Positions 11,348 through 20,265 of a stretch of DNA of 64,000 nt are shown here, one piece after another. Position 1 is the first letter of the stretch. Each line of letters opens with the position of its first letter. This stretch comes from DTU019 sp050949825 (GTDB lineage: Bacteria > Bacillota > Syntrophomonadia > Syntrophomonadales > Syntrophomonadaceae): assembly GCA_050949825.1 (NCBI GenBank), contig JBMNGL010000019.1, positions 1 through 64,000 of the forward strand. The letters run 5' to 3'. A program made the translations under genes and the position numbers. Below the pieces are notes generated by a model. The model did no database searches and was not told where the DNA came from. It saw only the letters and a list, made by a program, of their open reading frames with translations.

Positions 11348-11644
11348 GTTTTTCTCCCCCTCTGCTTAAAAAGTGTTGTCTTTATGTTTATCGGTTCCAG
11401 GGCTTCATAACCTTAGACAGCCAAAGCAACCTTGTAATAATTACAGGTTGCTCCTTGCTTGAAAATAGCCTGTCATCCAAGATAAATTCATCTTCCAAAC
11501 AGGCGCTGCCTCGAAAGATCAGCTATATGGAGATGACGCCACTGTTTTAAAAGCCCAGCGCCCTGGTGAAGAATAACCCCACCCGGCACTGGGCACAGCA
11601 ATCGCTCTATATGTTGCATCATTCCCCAAAGCCGCCCCTATTTG
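11348..11644 (-). other. Intergenic region between tadG-like gene and cpaB with two hairpins
   Basis: This 297-base gap contains no gene. Transcribed on the minus strand it first forms the strong hairpin at 11553-11594, then a smaller one at 11426-11451 (GCAACC with GGTTGC arms) about 80 bases before the cpaB start. I looked for the c-di-GMP riboswitch classes and did not recognise either. The gap could split the locus into a pilin/minor-pilin unit and a machinery unit. Confidence 0.6.
11545..11594 (-). terminator. Possible terminator or attenuator after the tadG-like gene
   Basis: On the minus strand GCCCAGTGCC pairs with GGCGCTGGGC (one G-T pair) with further pairing inside (GGTG with CACC), and is followed by CTTTTAAAAC. 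The T run is only four long, so termination would be partial. It lies 50 bases past the stop of the tadG-like gene. Confidence 0.5.
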
Positions 11645-12577
11645 TTATTCAATCAATTCCATACCATATAGGCCTGTTTCCGGCCCATTTTCATCAATTT
11701 CACCAGGCACTACATAGCGAATAAAACTGCCGGTAACATTGTTTTCGTTGCCAGACAATACTTCTTCCGCTGTAATTAAAAAGGCAGCAAAAGAAGTAAC
11801 GGTAAATTTGCGATTGCTTCCAGTCCCGTTATCCCAAATACCCAGGGGTACAATACAGATGCGGGGACAACCCTCAACATATGAAGAAATAGAGCATTGA
11901 GGAACATGGTGGCATAAACCCAATCTATAAACAACCCCATCTGTGGTTGGTCCTGACATATTTCCCGGTTCCACCGGCACTGTCACTTCACTGCTGATAT
12001 GAAGAGGGTTTTGATAACCGTATTTGATATTATTTCGATAGACATCAGCACCAGAACCGCCTAATGCCAAAGCACCGAACCAACCATGCAAATTGTTGTC
12101 TCCTCGTTTCAGGACTACTTTGTTTCCAAAACTATAATTGCCTTCGACCACTCCAAAGGGCACTACACCTGTTACCGCTGTCAGCGGTGCCACCCGGGCT
12201 GTCGCCCGGGCATTGATATCGGAATGGTCGATACCCAGTACCCGGGCTAAAAACATATCCACCTGTCGCTGTGCCTTTCCAGATATGGAACGGCCATCAT
12301 CGCTGATCTCAAAATCGTATTCCCCTGCCCGCATGCCATTGGCCTCGGCATATTCTTGAGCTATATTAAGGGCTTCCGGGGGATCTGCAGGCAGTTCCTG
12401 CGCCCCGGCCATAACCGCGCTGTCAATGGTGTTGCTGATCTTGGCGCGATGCAAATAAACATTGCCCAGGTCGGTAACCAGGGCAGTAAAACCGATTAAA
12501 ACGGTCAAGGCCACCGCCAGTAAAATCAGTGCGGTGCCGTCTTCCTCAACCAATAATCTTTTTGTGATTCTCTTCAT
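11645..12577 (-). CDS. TadG-like pilus-associated protein
   Basis: The 310-residue protein starts MKRITKRLLVEEDGTALILL and has an N-terminal hydrophobic helix (LAVALTVLIGFTALVTDLG) with the NVYLHRAKISNTIDSAVMAG segment typical of the putative Flp pilus-assembly TadE/G-like family. The N-terminal 100 residues match that family; the remaining 200, rich in aromatic and glycine residues, are not recognisable and would be extracytoplasmic. The start at 12577 is preferred over one 42 bases upstream because AAAGGGGGGA lies in the proper place. It overlaps the 3' end region of tadE only upstream of this start. Likely role: minor pilin or pilus tip/assembly factor. Confidence 0.85.
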   Translation of the reverse strand: MKRITKRLLVEEDGTALILLAVALTVLIGFTALVTDLGNVYLHRAKISNTIDSAVMAGAQELPADPPEALNIAQEYAEANGMRAGEYDFEISDDGRSISGKAQRQVDMFLARVLGIDHSDINARATARVAPLTAVTGVVPFGVVEGNYSFGNKVVLKRGDNNLHGWFGALALGGSGADVYRNNIKYGYQNPLHISSEVTVPVEPGNMSGPTTDGVVYRLGLCHHVPQCSISSYVEGCPRICIVPLGIWDNGTGSNRKFTVTSFAAFLITAEEVLSGNENNVTGSFIRYVVPGEIDENGPETGLYGMELIE

Positions 12578-12597
12578 TCCGGGGGTCCCCCCTTTGC

Positions 12598-12999
12598 TTA
12601 CTCCATGCGCATAATGCACTCACCCGCCACCGGCCAAGGATTGGGAACCATGTTGACAATCCCCGGGGTGAAAAGCTCAACCTCATAATTGACTGTAACC
12701 TGCAGTGCATTACCTTTCTGGCGACTTGCGTAAGCAGGCAAAATGTCTACTTCCAGCTTGCTTTCATCCAGCCAGGCCTTGTTGTTTATAATCAGATCGG
12801 TAATTTGGGCGTCAGTATGACCTACCACCCCATAGCGAGCCCCGTCACGAGCCAGGTTGTTAACCATCAAATAGGCTCCAAAGATGCTTCCGAACTCGAT
12901 ACATCCAAACAGCAACAGCAAAAGAATCGGCAAGATCAAAGCCAGTTCCACCATGGCCTGGCCCTTTTTTTGTTTAACCAATCTCTTCAGAGCCTGCAT
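12598..12999 (-). CDS. tadE: TadE-family pseudopilin
   Basis: A 133-residue TadE-like protein: basic start, KKGQAMVELALILPILLLLL (processing region and membrane helix) and then GCIEFGSIFGAYLMVNNLAR. The E in MVEL matches the invariant glutamate after the processing site of type IVb pilins. The C-terminal 70 residues form a small extracellular domain. The ATG sits one base after the TGA of the prepilin peptidase gene, so the two are probably translationally coupled. It is expected to be cleaved by the neighbouring TadV peptidase. Confidence 0.92.
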   Translation of the reverse strand: MQALKRLVKQKKGQAMVELALILPILLLLLFGCIEFGSIFGAYLMVNNLARDGARYGVVGHTDAQITDLIINNKAWLDESKLEVDILPAYASRQKGNALQVTVNYEVELFTPGIVNMVPNPWPVAGECIMRME

Positions 13000-13000
13000 T

Positions 13001-13513
13001 TCAACACCCGCCTTTGATGAAACACGTCACTACCCCCAGGCCGATAGCCAGGCCGTAGGGATAATATATAGCCAATTCGCCTTTATCCATGTGATCGTAG
13101 GCTTTCCCCAACCCCATGGGGAGAAGCAATAAGCCACTGATAATCTTTTTAACGGTATGAACAAGTTGTTTTTTATGGATTAGGATGATGACAATAATCA
13201 AGCCCCCCCACAGGGCCATAAAAATGAAGGCATTGAAAACAAACCAGCTCCCTTTGAAAGCCCCGATCATGCCCAGCAGTTTCACATCCCCGGCTCCCAT
13301 GCCCCCGCTCATAAAGGGGAGTATCAAGAGAAGCATCCCCACTCCCAGTCCTTTGAGACTGAACAGCGTTCCCGATAAACCGGACGTATAGATGTTATAA
13401 CCTATGGCTAAAACTAACCCAAGTCCGATCAAAATATTGGGGATGCGCCTGCTCCGCAAGTCAACCACCACCGCAATTAAAATCAGGCATATTAAAATAA
13501 TATCCATGAGCAT
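13001..13513 (-). CDS. tadV: Prepilin peptidase TadV/CpaA (A24 family)
   Basis: A short membrane aspartyl protease (170 residues) that processes Flp and TadE-type prepilins. The two catalytic aspartates are visible: VVDLRSRRIPN near the N-terminus, and the GxGD-type motif GGMGAGDVKLLGMIG in the middle. About six hydrophobic segments are present and there is no methyltransferase domain, as expected for the TadV type. The start ATG at 13513 is chosen over a GTG six bases earlier because AGAGG is then 7 bases upstream. It is separated from flp by a terminator and coupled to tadE. Confidence 0.92.
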   Translation of the reverse strand: MLMDIILICLILIAVVVDLRSRRIPNILIGLGLVLAIGYNIYTSGLSGTLFSLKGLGVGMLLLILPFMSGGMGAGDVKLLGMIGAFKGSWFVFNAFIFMALWGGLIIVIILIHKKQLVHTVKKIISGLLLLPMGLGKAYDHMDKGELAIYYPYGLAIGLGVVTCFIKGGC

Positions 13514-13535
13514 CTTCACACCTCTGTCTTAGCCC

Positions 13536-13568
13536 AAAATAGGCCCCACTTATTTAAGTGGAGCCTAT
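13536..13568 (-). terminator. Terminator between flp and tadV
   Basis: On the minus strand the stem AGGCTCCACTT (13556-13566) pairs with AAGTGGGGCCT (13541-13551, one G-T pair) around a 4-base loop and is followed by ATTTT. Placed 26 bases after the flp stop, it would let pilin mRNA outnumber the machinery mRNA, with read-through feeding the rest of the operon. Confidence 0.8.
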
Positions 13569-13593
13569 AATCTTTTAGTCACATAAACATTTA

Positions 13594-13764
13594 TTAAGGT
13601 GTAGTAGAAAATTGGTCATTGATCGCATTGAACTTATCACTAATAGTAGGCCCCAGCGCGAAAATAGCTACCATGACAAGACAGGCTACCCCGGCCAGAA
13701 TCAGCCCATACTCCGCCATGCCCTGTCCATGTTCTTCCTTTACCAGTCTCATTAAAGTACTCAT
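13594..13764 (-). CDS. flp: Flp type IVb major pilin
   Basis: A 56-residue protein beginning MSTLMRLVKEEHGQGMAEYG and continuing LILAGVACLVMVAIFALGP. The G/QGMAEYGLIL segment is the hallmark of Flp pilins: cleavage after the glycine leaves a helix with E at position 5 and Y at 6. The mature pilin would be about 40 residues. GGGAGGTG lies 6 bases before the ATG. It is the first gene of the tad locus, has its own terminator, and should be the most abundant product. It is the substrate of TadV (13001-13513) and the subunit assembled by CpaF-TadB-TadC. Confidence 0.95.
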   Translation of the reverse strand: MSTLMRLVKEEHGQGMAEYGLILAGVACLVMVAIFALGPTISDKFNAINDQFSTTP

Positions 13765-13779
13765 TCAGACACCTCCCGT

Positions 13780-13936
13780 TTTTATCTCTTTTCCGTTTTT
13801 TTGTAGTTTGGTTTCTTCATTGTAAGGTCTATGGGAAATAATTACTATAGTACTATATTATCAATTTATATAGGACATTTGTATTGTTATAATATTATTT
13901 ATCCCTAATTTGGGATCTTGCTCCCTAGATGGGATA
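13780..13936 (-). promoter_or_regulatory. AT-rich promoter region of the flp-tad operon
   Basis: About 150 very AT-rich bases separate flp from the yitT-like stop. A possible promoter on the minus strand is TTGATA, 17 bases, then TTATTT, but the -10 is poor and other A/T hexamers are present. No clear operator is seen. The region must drive the tad operon because no gene lies immediately upstream on this strand. Confidence 0.35.
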
Positions 13937-14818
13937 TCACCATTCGGACAGATGTTTAAACCCTTTACCATAAACTTCGACCGTATCCGCAATAATCATG
14001 AAGGCAGCTCCATCCAGGTCGAATACCATCTCTTTCAACCGTGGCAATTGCATTTTGCCCACAGTGACCAATATCAACATTTCCGCCTGCCCGGAATAGG
14101 CGCCAACAGCCGGCAAATATGTACAGCCACGATGCAGGTGGTGCAAAATTGCCTGGGCAATCGCTTGATGATGCGGGGAGATTATAAATGCCGTTTGTGT
14201 GACTTCAAGTCCGGTTTCGACCAGGTCAATTACCTGCGATGATACAAAGATGGCGATGGCAGAATACATGGCCACCTTGATGTCCACTATCAGGGCCAAT
14301 AAGCCTACTACCAGCAAATTGAACACCAATGAGGTCTGCCCGATATTAAAGCCCCATAAACGCTTGACAATAATAGCGATAATATCGGTTCCGCCGGAAG
14401 ATGCCTTGCTGCGAAAGATAATGCCCAATCCCAGACCAGTAATGGCTCCCCCCAATATTGCAGCCAGCAAAGGATCTCCAATAGATAAAGGCAGGTATTT
14501 GAATACATATAAAAAACCTGCCAGAGAAAGCACCCCCAGGATGCTATAGACAGCAAAACGAAAACTAATAAAGCGATACCCGGCCATAAAAATGGGGATA
14601 TTTAAGAGCAATACCCATATCCACACCTCGCTGCCCACAGCGTAGCCCAATATAATCGCCAAGCCGGTAACACCACCGGTAAGAAGATGGGCCGGTATCA
14701 GAACACTTTGAATACCTGCCCCTGCAAAGACCGACCCGGCAACTATCCCCAGCAAATCCTGCCAGGTAATCCGCTCTATCAGTCTGCTAATATGCGATCC
14801 ATACAAACCAATTTTCAT
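13937..14818 (-). CDS. YitT-family membrane protein
   Basis: A 293-residue protein with the YitT architecture: five hydrophobic segments in the first 200 residues and a soluble DUF2179 domain at the C-terminus (RGCTYLPAVGAYSGQAEMLI, then KEMVFDLDGAAFMIIADTVE). Motifs LLTGGVTGLAIILGYAVGSE and RSKASSGGTDIIAIIVKR fit the family. The transport substrate of the family is unknown. GGAGAG lies 6 bases before ATG. It is divergent from the RlmL-type gene and ends about 170 bases from flp, so it is a separate unit. Confidence 0.92.
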   Translation of the reverse strand: MKIGLYGSHISRLIERITWQDLLGIVAGSVFAGAGIQSVLIPAHLLTGGVTGLAIILGYAVGSEVWIWVLLLNIPIFMAGYRFISFRFAVYSILGVLSLAGFLYVFKYLPLSIGDPLLAAILGGAITGLGLGIIFRSKASSGGTDIIAIIVKRLWGFNIGQTSLVFNLLVVGLLALIVDIKVAMYSAIAIFVSSQVIDLVETGLEVTQTAFIISPHHQAIAQAILHHLHRGCTYLPAVGAYSGQAEMLILVTVGKMQLPRLKEMVFDLDGAAFMIIADTVEVYGKGFKHLSEW

Positions 14819-14931
14819 ATGAGCTCTCCTGTTTATGATTTCGTTTAGTTTGTCCCGGTAATGAATGAATAATGAAGCCAGGGCTCGGGTGCTGGGCTGG
14901 TGCGCCTTTTAAAACTAACGGGATAATGTAG

Positions 14932-14937
14932 TATAAT
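14932..14937 (+). promoter_or_regulatory. Candidate -10 element for the RlmL-type gene
   Basis: TATAAT occurs 29 bases upstream of the GTG start. A -35 at 17 bases would be poor (near TTAAAA), so only the -10 is noted. Confidence 0.4.
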
Positions 14938-14965
14938 AGAAAAGCAGGAATATATATACAAGGGG

Positions 14966-16141
14966 GTGATCAGCTTATTTCAGCCTGTCAACTATGTTGC
15001 AACTGCAGCCTTTGGCCTTGAATCAATAGTGGCTTTTGAGTTGAAACAACTGGGGTATTCCGACTTAAAGGTGGAAAATGGACGGGTAGCTTTCGCCGCC
15101 GGGGCAGAGGCGGTGGCCCGCTGCAACCTGTGGCTGCGTTGTGCTGATCGCTTGCTGATTGAGGTGGGACGCTTTGAAGCCCGGAGCTTTGAGCAATTGT
15201 TCGAGAATACCCGGGCCCTGCCCTGGCAGGATTGGCTTCCCAAGGATGCCCGTTTTCCGGTCAATGGTAAATCCATCAAATCTCAACTATACAGCGTGTC
15301 GGATTGCCAGGCCATTGTGAAGAAAGCAGTCGTTGAGAAGATGAAACAAACCTATCCCCAAAAATGGTTTGCAGAAACCGGTGCGCTCTACCAAATTGAG
15401 GTTTCTATCCTTGATGACAGGGTTAGTATTACCATTGACAGCAGTGGCGCGGGTTTGCACAAGCGGGGCTACCGAAAAGAACAGGGGACAGCACCCCTCA
15501 AAGAGACCCTGGCCGCCGCCATGGTCAGCATCAGCCGCTGGAAAGCTGATAGACCATTGCTTGACCCTTTCTGTGGCTCGGGCACCATCGCCATCGAGGC
15601 TGCCATGATGGCATGCCAAATGGCCCCGGGACTGCAGCGCTGTTTTGATGCCGAGCAATGGCCCAATTTTGGTAAAAAGATCTGGTCAGAGGCCCGCCAG
15701 GAAGCCCGGGATCGCTTATTGCCCCTGAATAAACTGGGCATTGAGGGCTATGATATCGACCCGCATTGTATAGATTTGGCCCAGGCTAACGCATCACGGG
15801 CCGGGGTTTTGAAACAGGTACACTTTAAAGCCCAGGCTGTCAAACAGCTTCAATCCCCATACCAATACGGTTATCTGATCTGCAATCCCCCTTATGGGGA
15901 GCGTCTCCTTGCTGAGGCCGAGGTCAAAACCATATATCAGGATATGGCTAACGCCTTCGCTACCCTGGGTACCTGGTCCTCGTATGTCCTGACCCCATAT
16001 CCTCACCTGGAAAGGATTATGGGCCGCAAAGCCAGCAAGCGCAGGAAGCTATTTAATGGCCGCATTCCCTGCACCTTTTACCAATTTTTTGGTCCGCCTC
16101 CGACACAAATGCGCGGTCCTTTTGCCGCACATATAGGGTAA
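14966..16141 (+). CDS. RlmL/YpsC-type 23S rRNA methyltransferase (THUMP domain)
   Basis: A 391-residue class I SAM-dependent N2-guanine RNA methyltransferase. The N-terminal region (to about residue 160) is ferredoxin-like plus THUMP; the catalytic domain carries DPFCGSGTIAIEAAMMA near residue 198 (SAM binding) and NPPYGERLL near residue 306 (catalytic NPPY). Related proteins modify 23S rRNA. The GTG start is the only start in frame at this end; the AAGGGGGTGATC element overlaps it, and a weaker AGCAGGAA lies further upstream, so the exact start is uncertain. It stands alone between the divergent yitT-like gene and a 340-base gap. Confidence 0.93.
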   Translation: MISLFQPVNYVATAAFGLESIVAFELKQLGYSDLKVENGRVAFAAGAEAVARCNLWLRCADRLLIEVGRFEARSFEQLFENTRALPWQDWLPKDARFPVNGKSIKSQLYSVSDCQAIVKKAVVEKMKQTYPQKWFAETGALYQIEVSILDDRVSITIDSSGAGLHKRGYRKEQGTAPLKETLAAAMVSISRWKADRPLLDPFCGSGTIAIEAAMMACQMAPGLQRCFDAEQWPNFGKKIWSEARQEARDRLLPLNKLGIEGYDIDPHCIDLAQANASRAGVLKQVHFKAQAVKQLQSPYQYGYLICNPPYGERLLAEAEVKTIYQDMANAFATLGTWSSYVLTPYPHLERIMGRKASKRRKLFNGRIPCTFYQFFGPPPTQMRGPFAAHIG

Positions 16142-16483
16142 ATTATCACCCAACCGGCTTGATGACCATTTGTAGACTGCAGACACCAGTTGTACAATTA
16201 AAGTGAAGCCGGTCAGCTTGTAATCGTTAGTGGGTTTATCATATAATTCATACCAACTCCCAAATAATGCTTAAAGAGACGATATCTACCATACCCGGCG
16301 CTCAGCATCGATAACAACCATGGAGCAGTTGCAGAAACCGTACTGATTGTCGGGTAAATACCAGACAAGGTATGGCATAAACAGTATTTATTTTGGTTTT
16401 AAAGGATAAAATGAAAGCAATACCTTAGGGGCTATAATCGTTATATTCATTCATCAAAAAATTAACAAAAGTGGAGGTAACCT
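16142..16483 (+). other. Intergenic region before the mannose cluster
   Basis: This 342-base region has no plausible gene. A TATAAT at 16433-16438, 46 bases before the GDP-mannose pyrophosphorylase start, is a candidate -10, but no good -35 is found at 16-18 bases. No terminator-like hairpin with a T run was found. Confidence 0.4.
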
Positions 16484-17527
16484 ATGATAGCTGCGATCCT
16501 GGCAGGGGGCCGGGGTGTTCGCCTGTGGCCGGAGAGCCGCAGTCAACATCCCAAGCAATTATGCAAATTGGTGGGAAATAAATCCATGCTTGATCATACC
16601 ATTGATCGCCTCAAGCATGCTGGTTGCAGTAAAATCATTATCATTACTGGCGATGAATTACTGGAATCAATCAATGGTCTGGTGAATAATCGCAAGGACC
16701 GGCAGGATATTGAGATTTTGAGCGAACCGGAAGGCAAAAACACCGCCCCTGCAGTGGGGCTGGTGCTGTCACAGTATATCAATAAGAGTGACGAGGTTCT
16801 GGGCATATTTCCTGCTGATCATCATATATTGAACGAGCAAGTATTTATTGATAGTCTCTATCGTGCGGGTCAAGCTGCCCATCAAGGACATATAGTAACC
16901 ATAGGCATCCAACCCGATCGTCCCGAAACCGGATATGGCTACATTGAGAAAACCAAATGGGAAATCGGCAGCATTGGCAATGTATACCAGGTCAATTCCT
17001 TTTATGAGAAACCTAATGCCACCCTGGCCGAAAAGTACATAGAAACCGGACGTTTTATGTGGAATGCGGGTATATATGTGGGCAAGATCGGGGTGTTGAT
17101 GGATGAATTCCGCAAGCACCTTCCCGATATCTACGCGGTTGCCAGTAATGGCTACCAGCATTACAAACAGTCTTACGCCCAACTGCCCAGCATCAGTCTG
17201 GATCATGGTATTGCCGAAAAATCAGATCGCATGGCGGTGGTGCCTGCCGATTTTGGCTGGTGCGATTTGGGCAGTTGGAATGCCCTCTCCGAGGTCCATC
17301 CGACTGATGAAAAGGATAATGTCTGTGCAGGCCATGACATCATTATGATGGACAGCCAGCGCTGCATTATTAAACAAAACAAGAAAACCATTGTGCTATT
17401 TGGTGTTGAGGATCTGGTGGTGGTGGAAACCGATGATGTGATCATGGTAGCTGATCGCAAAAAATGTCAAAATATACGCGATCTCACCGAGGTACTGAAG
17501 AGTATGGGCCGGGAGGACCTGTTATGA
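16484..17527 (+). CDS. manC: Mannose-1-phosphate guanylyltransferase
   Basis: This 347-residue enzyme makes GDP-mannose from mannose 1-phosphate and GTP. It has the nucleotidyltransferase signature AAILAGGRGVRLWPESRSQH at the N-terminus, PKQLCKL, the EGKNTAPAVGL segment, LGIFPADHHI, the FYEKPN motif and FMWNAGIYV. The length matches the single-domain form; there is no isomerase domain. GTGGAGG lies 7 bases before the ATG. It is first in a same-strand set with phosphomannomutase and a glycosyltransferase, and so feeds a mannosyl-transfer pathway. Confidence 0.94.
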   Translation: MIAAILAGGRGVRLWPESRSQHPKQLCKLVGNKSMLDHTIDRLKHAGCSKIIIITGDELLESINGLVNNRKDRQDIEILSEPEGKNTAPAVGLVLSQYINKSDEVLGIFPADHHILNEQVFIDSLYRAGQAAHQGHIVTIGIQPDRPETGYGYIEKTKWEIGSIGNVYQVNSFYEKPNATLAEKYIETGRFMWNAGIYVGKIGVLMDEFRKHLPDIYAVASNGYQHYKQSYAQLPSISLDHGIAEKSDRMAVVPADFGWCDLGSWNALSEVHPTDEKDNVCAGHDIIMMDSQRCIIKQNKKTIVLFGVEDLVVVETDDVIMVADRKKCQNIRDLTEVLKSMGREDLL

Positions 17528-17633
17528 TTGGCTTTATCCTCTCGTACTACCTGGCATGAAGAACAGTCGGGACCATCAGGTCCCGCTGCTATTATGATAA
17601 TCCTTAATCAGCTATAAGTTGAGGAGGTATAAA

Positions 17634-19013
17634 ATGAAGAATATATTCAGGCAATATGATATTCGCGGTGTCGTAGACCGTGATCTAAATAACCATACCA
17701 TGGATCAGATCAGCCGGGCTTTTGCTGCTATGGCAAGGCAACAAGGCCATAATACGGTGCTGGTGGGCCACGATAATCGCATTTCTTCTCCGCAATTCCG
17801 TGATACGGTCATTAATGCCCTGCAGGAATCAGGGTGCAGCGTTATTGATTTGGGAATGGTGATCACCCCGATTTTTTATTTTGCGGCCCGCCATCTCAAC
17901 ATACCGGCAGGGATTATGATAACAGCCAGTCATAATGGTGGCGAGTATAATGGCTGTAAACTGCTTCTTGGTGAGTCCACCATCTATGGCGAACAGATCC
18001 AGGAAATCAGGCAGATGGTCGAAGCCCAGCGTTTTGTCAGCGCTCCCCGGGGCAGTCTGAAAAGCGTTGACATTGCCCAGGCCTACCTGGAGAACATCAA
18101 AAACCGCATTAAAATGGGACCCAAGAAGATCAAGATGGTGGTCGATTGTGGCAATGGCACAGCGAGTTTATTTGCTCCCCAGGTGTTCCGCAGCCTGGGC
18201 TGCGAAGTCATTGAGTTATACTGCGAATCAGATCCCAGCTTTCCCCATCATCACCCTGACCCGGTAAACCCGGACAACATGGTGGATCTGGTAAAAGCCG
18301 TGCAACAACATCAAGCCGATCTGGGCCTGGGCATCGATGGTGATGGTGATCGCCTGGGGGTTGTGGACAGCTTTGGCAATATGATCTGGGGCGACCTTTT
18401 GATGATATTATTCTGGCGGGATATCTTACCCCGCTATCCAGACCTGCCCTGCATAGTGGAGGTGAAGTGCTCCCAAAGCCTGATTGATGAAATCGTTAAA
18501 TTGGGCGGTCAGCCATTAATATACAAGACCGGTCATTCGCTGATCAAAGCCAAGATGAAGGAAACCGGAGCCATTTTTACCGGTGAGATGTCCGGGCATA
18601 TGTTCTTTTCCGACGAGTACTATGGATTTGATGATGCCTTATACGCCGGTGCCCGTCTATTGGCTTTATTATCCCACAGCGAATCCAATATCACTGCTAT
18701 GCTGGCTGATATCAATACCTATTACGCCACCCCTGAAATCCGTGTTGCCAGCAGTGACGAAGAAAAGTTCCAAATTGTTGAACAGGTAAAAATCCATTTC
18801 AAGGGTAAATACCCGATTAATGAGGTTGATGGGGCACGCATTATCTTCCCCCATGGGTGGGCATTGGTCAGGGCTTCCAATACCGGGCCGGAGTTGATTG
18901 TTCGTTGTGAAGGCAGCACCCCACAGTATTTGGAGGAAATCAAGGCCGAGCTTTTCTTATGTTTGCAAAATTTGGGGATGGAGGTAGATTCCCTACAGGC
19001 CTGCCAGGTATAA
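17634..19013 (+). CDS. Phosphomannomutase / phosphoglucomutase
   Basis: A 459-residue alpha-D-phosphohexomutase that interconverts mannose 6-phosphate and mannose 1-phosphate (and possibly glucose phosphates). Visible motifs are the N-terminal FRQYDIRG, the active serine loop MITASHNGGEYNG near residue 96, the metal loop GIDGDGDRLG near residue 234, the sugar-binding GEMSGHMFF and the phosphate-binding RASNTGPELIVRCEG at the C-terminus. The ATG at 17634 follows GAGGAGG at 6 bases. It lies 107 bases after the pyrophosphorylase gene, whose substrate it provides. Confidence 0.94.
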   Translation: MKNIFRQYDIRGVVDRDLNNHTMDQISRAFAAMARQQGHNTVLVGHDNRISSPQFRDTVINALQESGCSVIDLGMVITPIFYFAARHLNIPAGIMITASHNGGEYNGCKLLLGESTIYGEQIQEIRQMVEAQRFVSAPRGSLKSVDIAQAYLENIKNRIKMGPKKIKMVVDCGNGTASLFAPQVFRSLGCEVIELYCESDPSFPHHHPDPVNPDNMVDLVKAVQQHQADLGLGIDGDGDRLGVVDSFGNMIWGDLLMILFWRDILPRYPDLPCIVEVKCSQSLIDEIVKLGGQPLIYKTGHSLIKAKMKETGAIFTGEMSGHMFFSDEYYGFDDALYAGARLLALLSHSESNITAMLADINTYYATPEIRVASSDEEKFQIVEQVKIHFKGKYPINEVDGARIIFPHGWALVRASNTGPELIVRCEGSTPQYLEEIKAELFLCLQNLGMEVDSLQACQV

Positions 19014-19086
19014 ATGTCCGGGTGCACAGGGAAAACTTACACTAATATGCTTCTGTAACAAAAGGTGACGATAAGGAGTGAATGAT

Positions 19087-20265
19087 ATGACTTTTTTAAA
19101 TGTAGGAACATATCCCCCTAAACAGTGTGGGATTGCTACCTTCTCCATGGATTTTAGAAACAGCTTGCTCTTTAATGGTCATCAGGTAGCAGCCCTGGCT
19201 GTTTCAGATGACGCTTATGATTACCAGTATCCTCCCGAAGTGCTCTTCAATATAAAGCAAAGTCAGTTGAGCGATTATGTGCAGGCTGCCAACTTTATCA
19301 ATAATCATCGCGATATACACATGGTTATTATCCAGCATGAATACGGTATCTATGGAGGTTTGGACGGAGATTATATTTTGGATTTGGTGCAGCGCCTCCA
19401 CAAACCATATATCTTGATCTGCCATACCGTGCTGCCCCACCCCTCCAAACATCAAAAACAGGTGTTGGATATGCTCTGTTATTATGCCAGTAGTATTGTG
19501 GCCATGACCAAACATTCTGCCCAATTACTCATCAATCTTTATGAAGCTCCGGCAGAGTTGATCAGTGTTATTGCCCATGGGGTACCCAGTTTTAAGAAAC
19601 AGGAAGGGCGCCTTCTTAAACGCAAACATCATCTTAGCGGACAAGATATCATCAGCACCTTTGGCTTGATCGGTCCCGGCAAAGGGTTGGAACTGGGCAT
19701 ACAGGCATTTGGACTCATAGCACAGGAATTTCCCAATGCAAGATATCTGATCCTGGGTCAGACTCACCCCATGCTGGTAAAGAACGAAGGAGAAAAGTAC
19801 CGTAATATGCTTGAAAACCTGGTCAAAAAACTGGATTTGGATGAGCAAGTGCTTTTTGTAAATAAATACCTGACGGATGAAGAACTGGGTGAGTACCTGT
19901 ATCTTACCGATGTTTATTTAAGCCCGTATCCCAATCGCGATCAGGCGGTCAGCGGAACCATGGCCTTTGCCCTGGGTTGTGGTCGGGCCATTGTGTCCAC
20001 ACCTTACGCTTATGCCCGGGAAATGCTGTCTAACGGCAGAGGACTGCTTTCCGAGAGCATTGAACCCGAGGAGCTGGCCGTACTGTTGGCGCGAGTCTTA
20101 TCGGACCGCACTTTGAAGCTGCGTCTGCAGGATAGAGCCTGGCAGTTGGGCAAATCCTGGACCTGGTCAAATATCGGCAAGCAATACTCAAGATTAGCCT
20201 ATAATATATTGCAGCCTGAAACGATTTCCCGGGAAGGTGGGAGCAGTTTTAGTCATGTTAGATGA
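19087..20265 (+). CDS. GT4-family glycosyltransferase
   Basis: A 392-residue GT-B glycosyltransferase. The N-terminal half begins TFLNVGTYPPKQCGIATF and contains VIIQHEYGIYGGLDG and ILICHTVLPHP; the C-terminal half has FGLIGPGKGLELGIQAF (family loop), YLSPYPNRDQAVSGTMAFAL and GRAIVSTPYAYA, typical of family 4 donor-binding domains. Given its neighbours, the donor is probably GDP-mannose; this is inferred. The ATG at 19087 is preferred over an upstream GTG because AAGGAG is 8 bases before it. The 3' end overlaps the next gene by about 11 bases, indicating coupling. Confidence 0.9.
   Translation: MTFLNVGTYPPKQCGIATFSMDFRNSLLFNGHQVAALAVSDDAYDYQYPPEVLFNIKQSQLSDYVQAANFINNHRDIHMVIIQHEYGIYGGLDGDYILDLVQRLHKPYILICHTVLPHPSKHQKQVLDMLCYYASSIVAMTKHSAQLLINLYEAPAELISVIAHGVPSFKKQEGRLLKRKHHLSGQDIISTFGLIGPGKGLELGIQAFGLIAQEFPNARYLILGQTHPMLVKNEGEKYRNMLENLVKKLDLDEQVLFVNKYLTDEELGEYLYLTDVYLSPYPNRDQAVSGTMAFALGCGRAIVSTPYAYAREMLSNGRGLLSESIEPEELAVLLARVLSDRTLKLRLQDRAWQLGKSWTWSNIGKQYSRLAYNILQPETISREGGSSFSHVR

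Noticed and set aside
11348..11644. Cyclic di-GMP riboswitch upstream of cpaB
   Set aside because: The conserved core sequences of classes I and II were not recognised.
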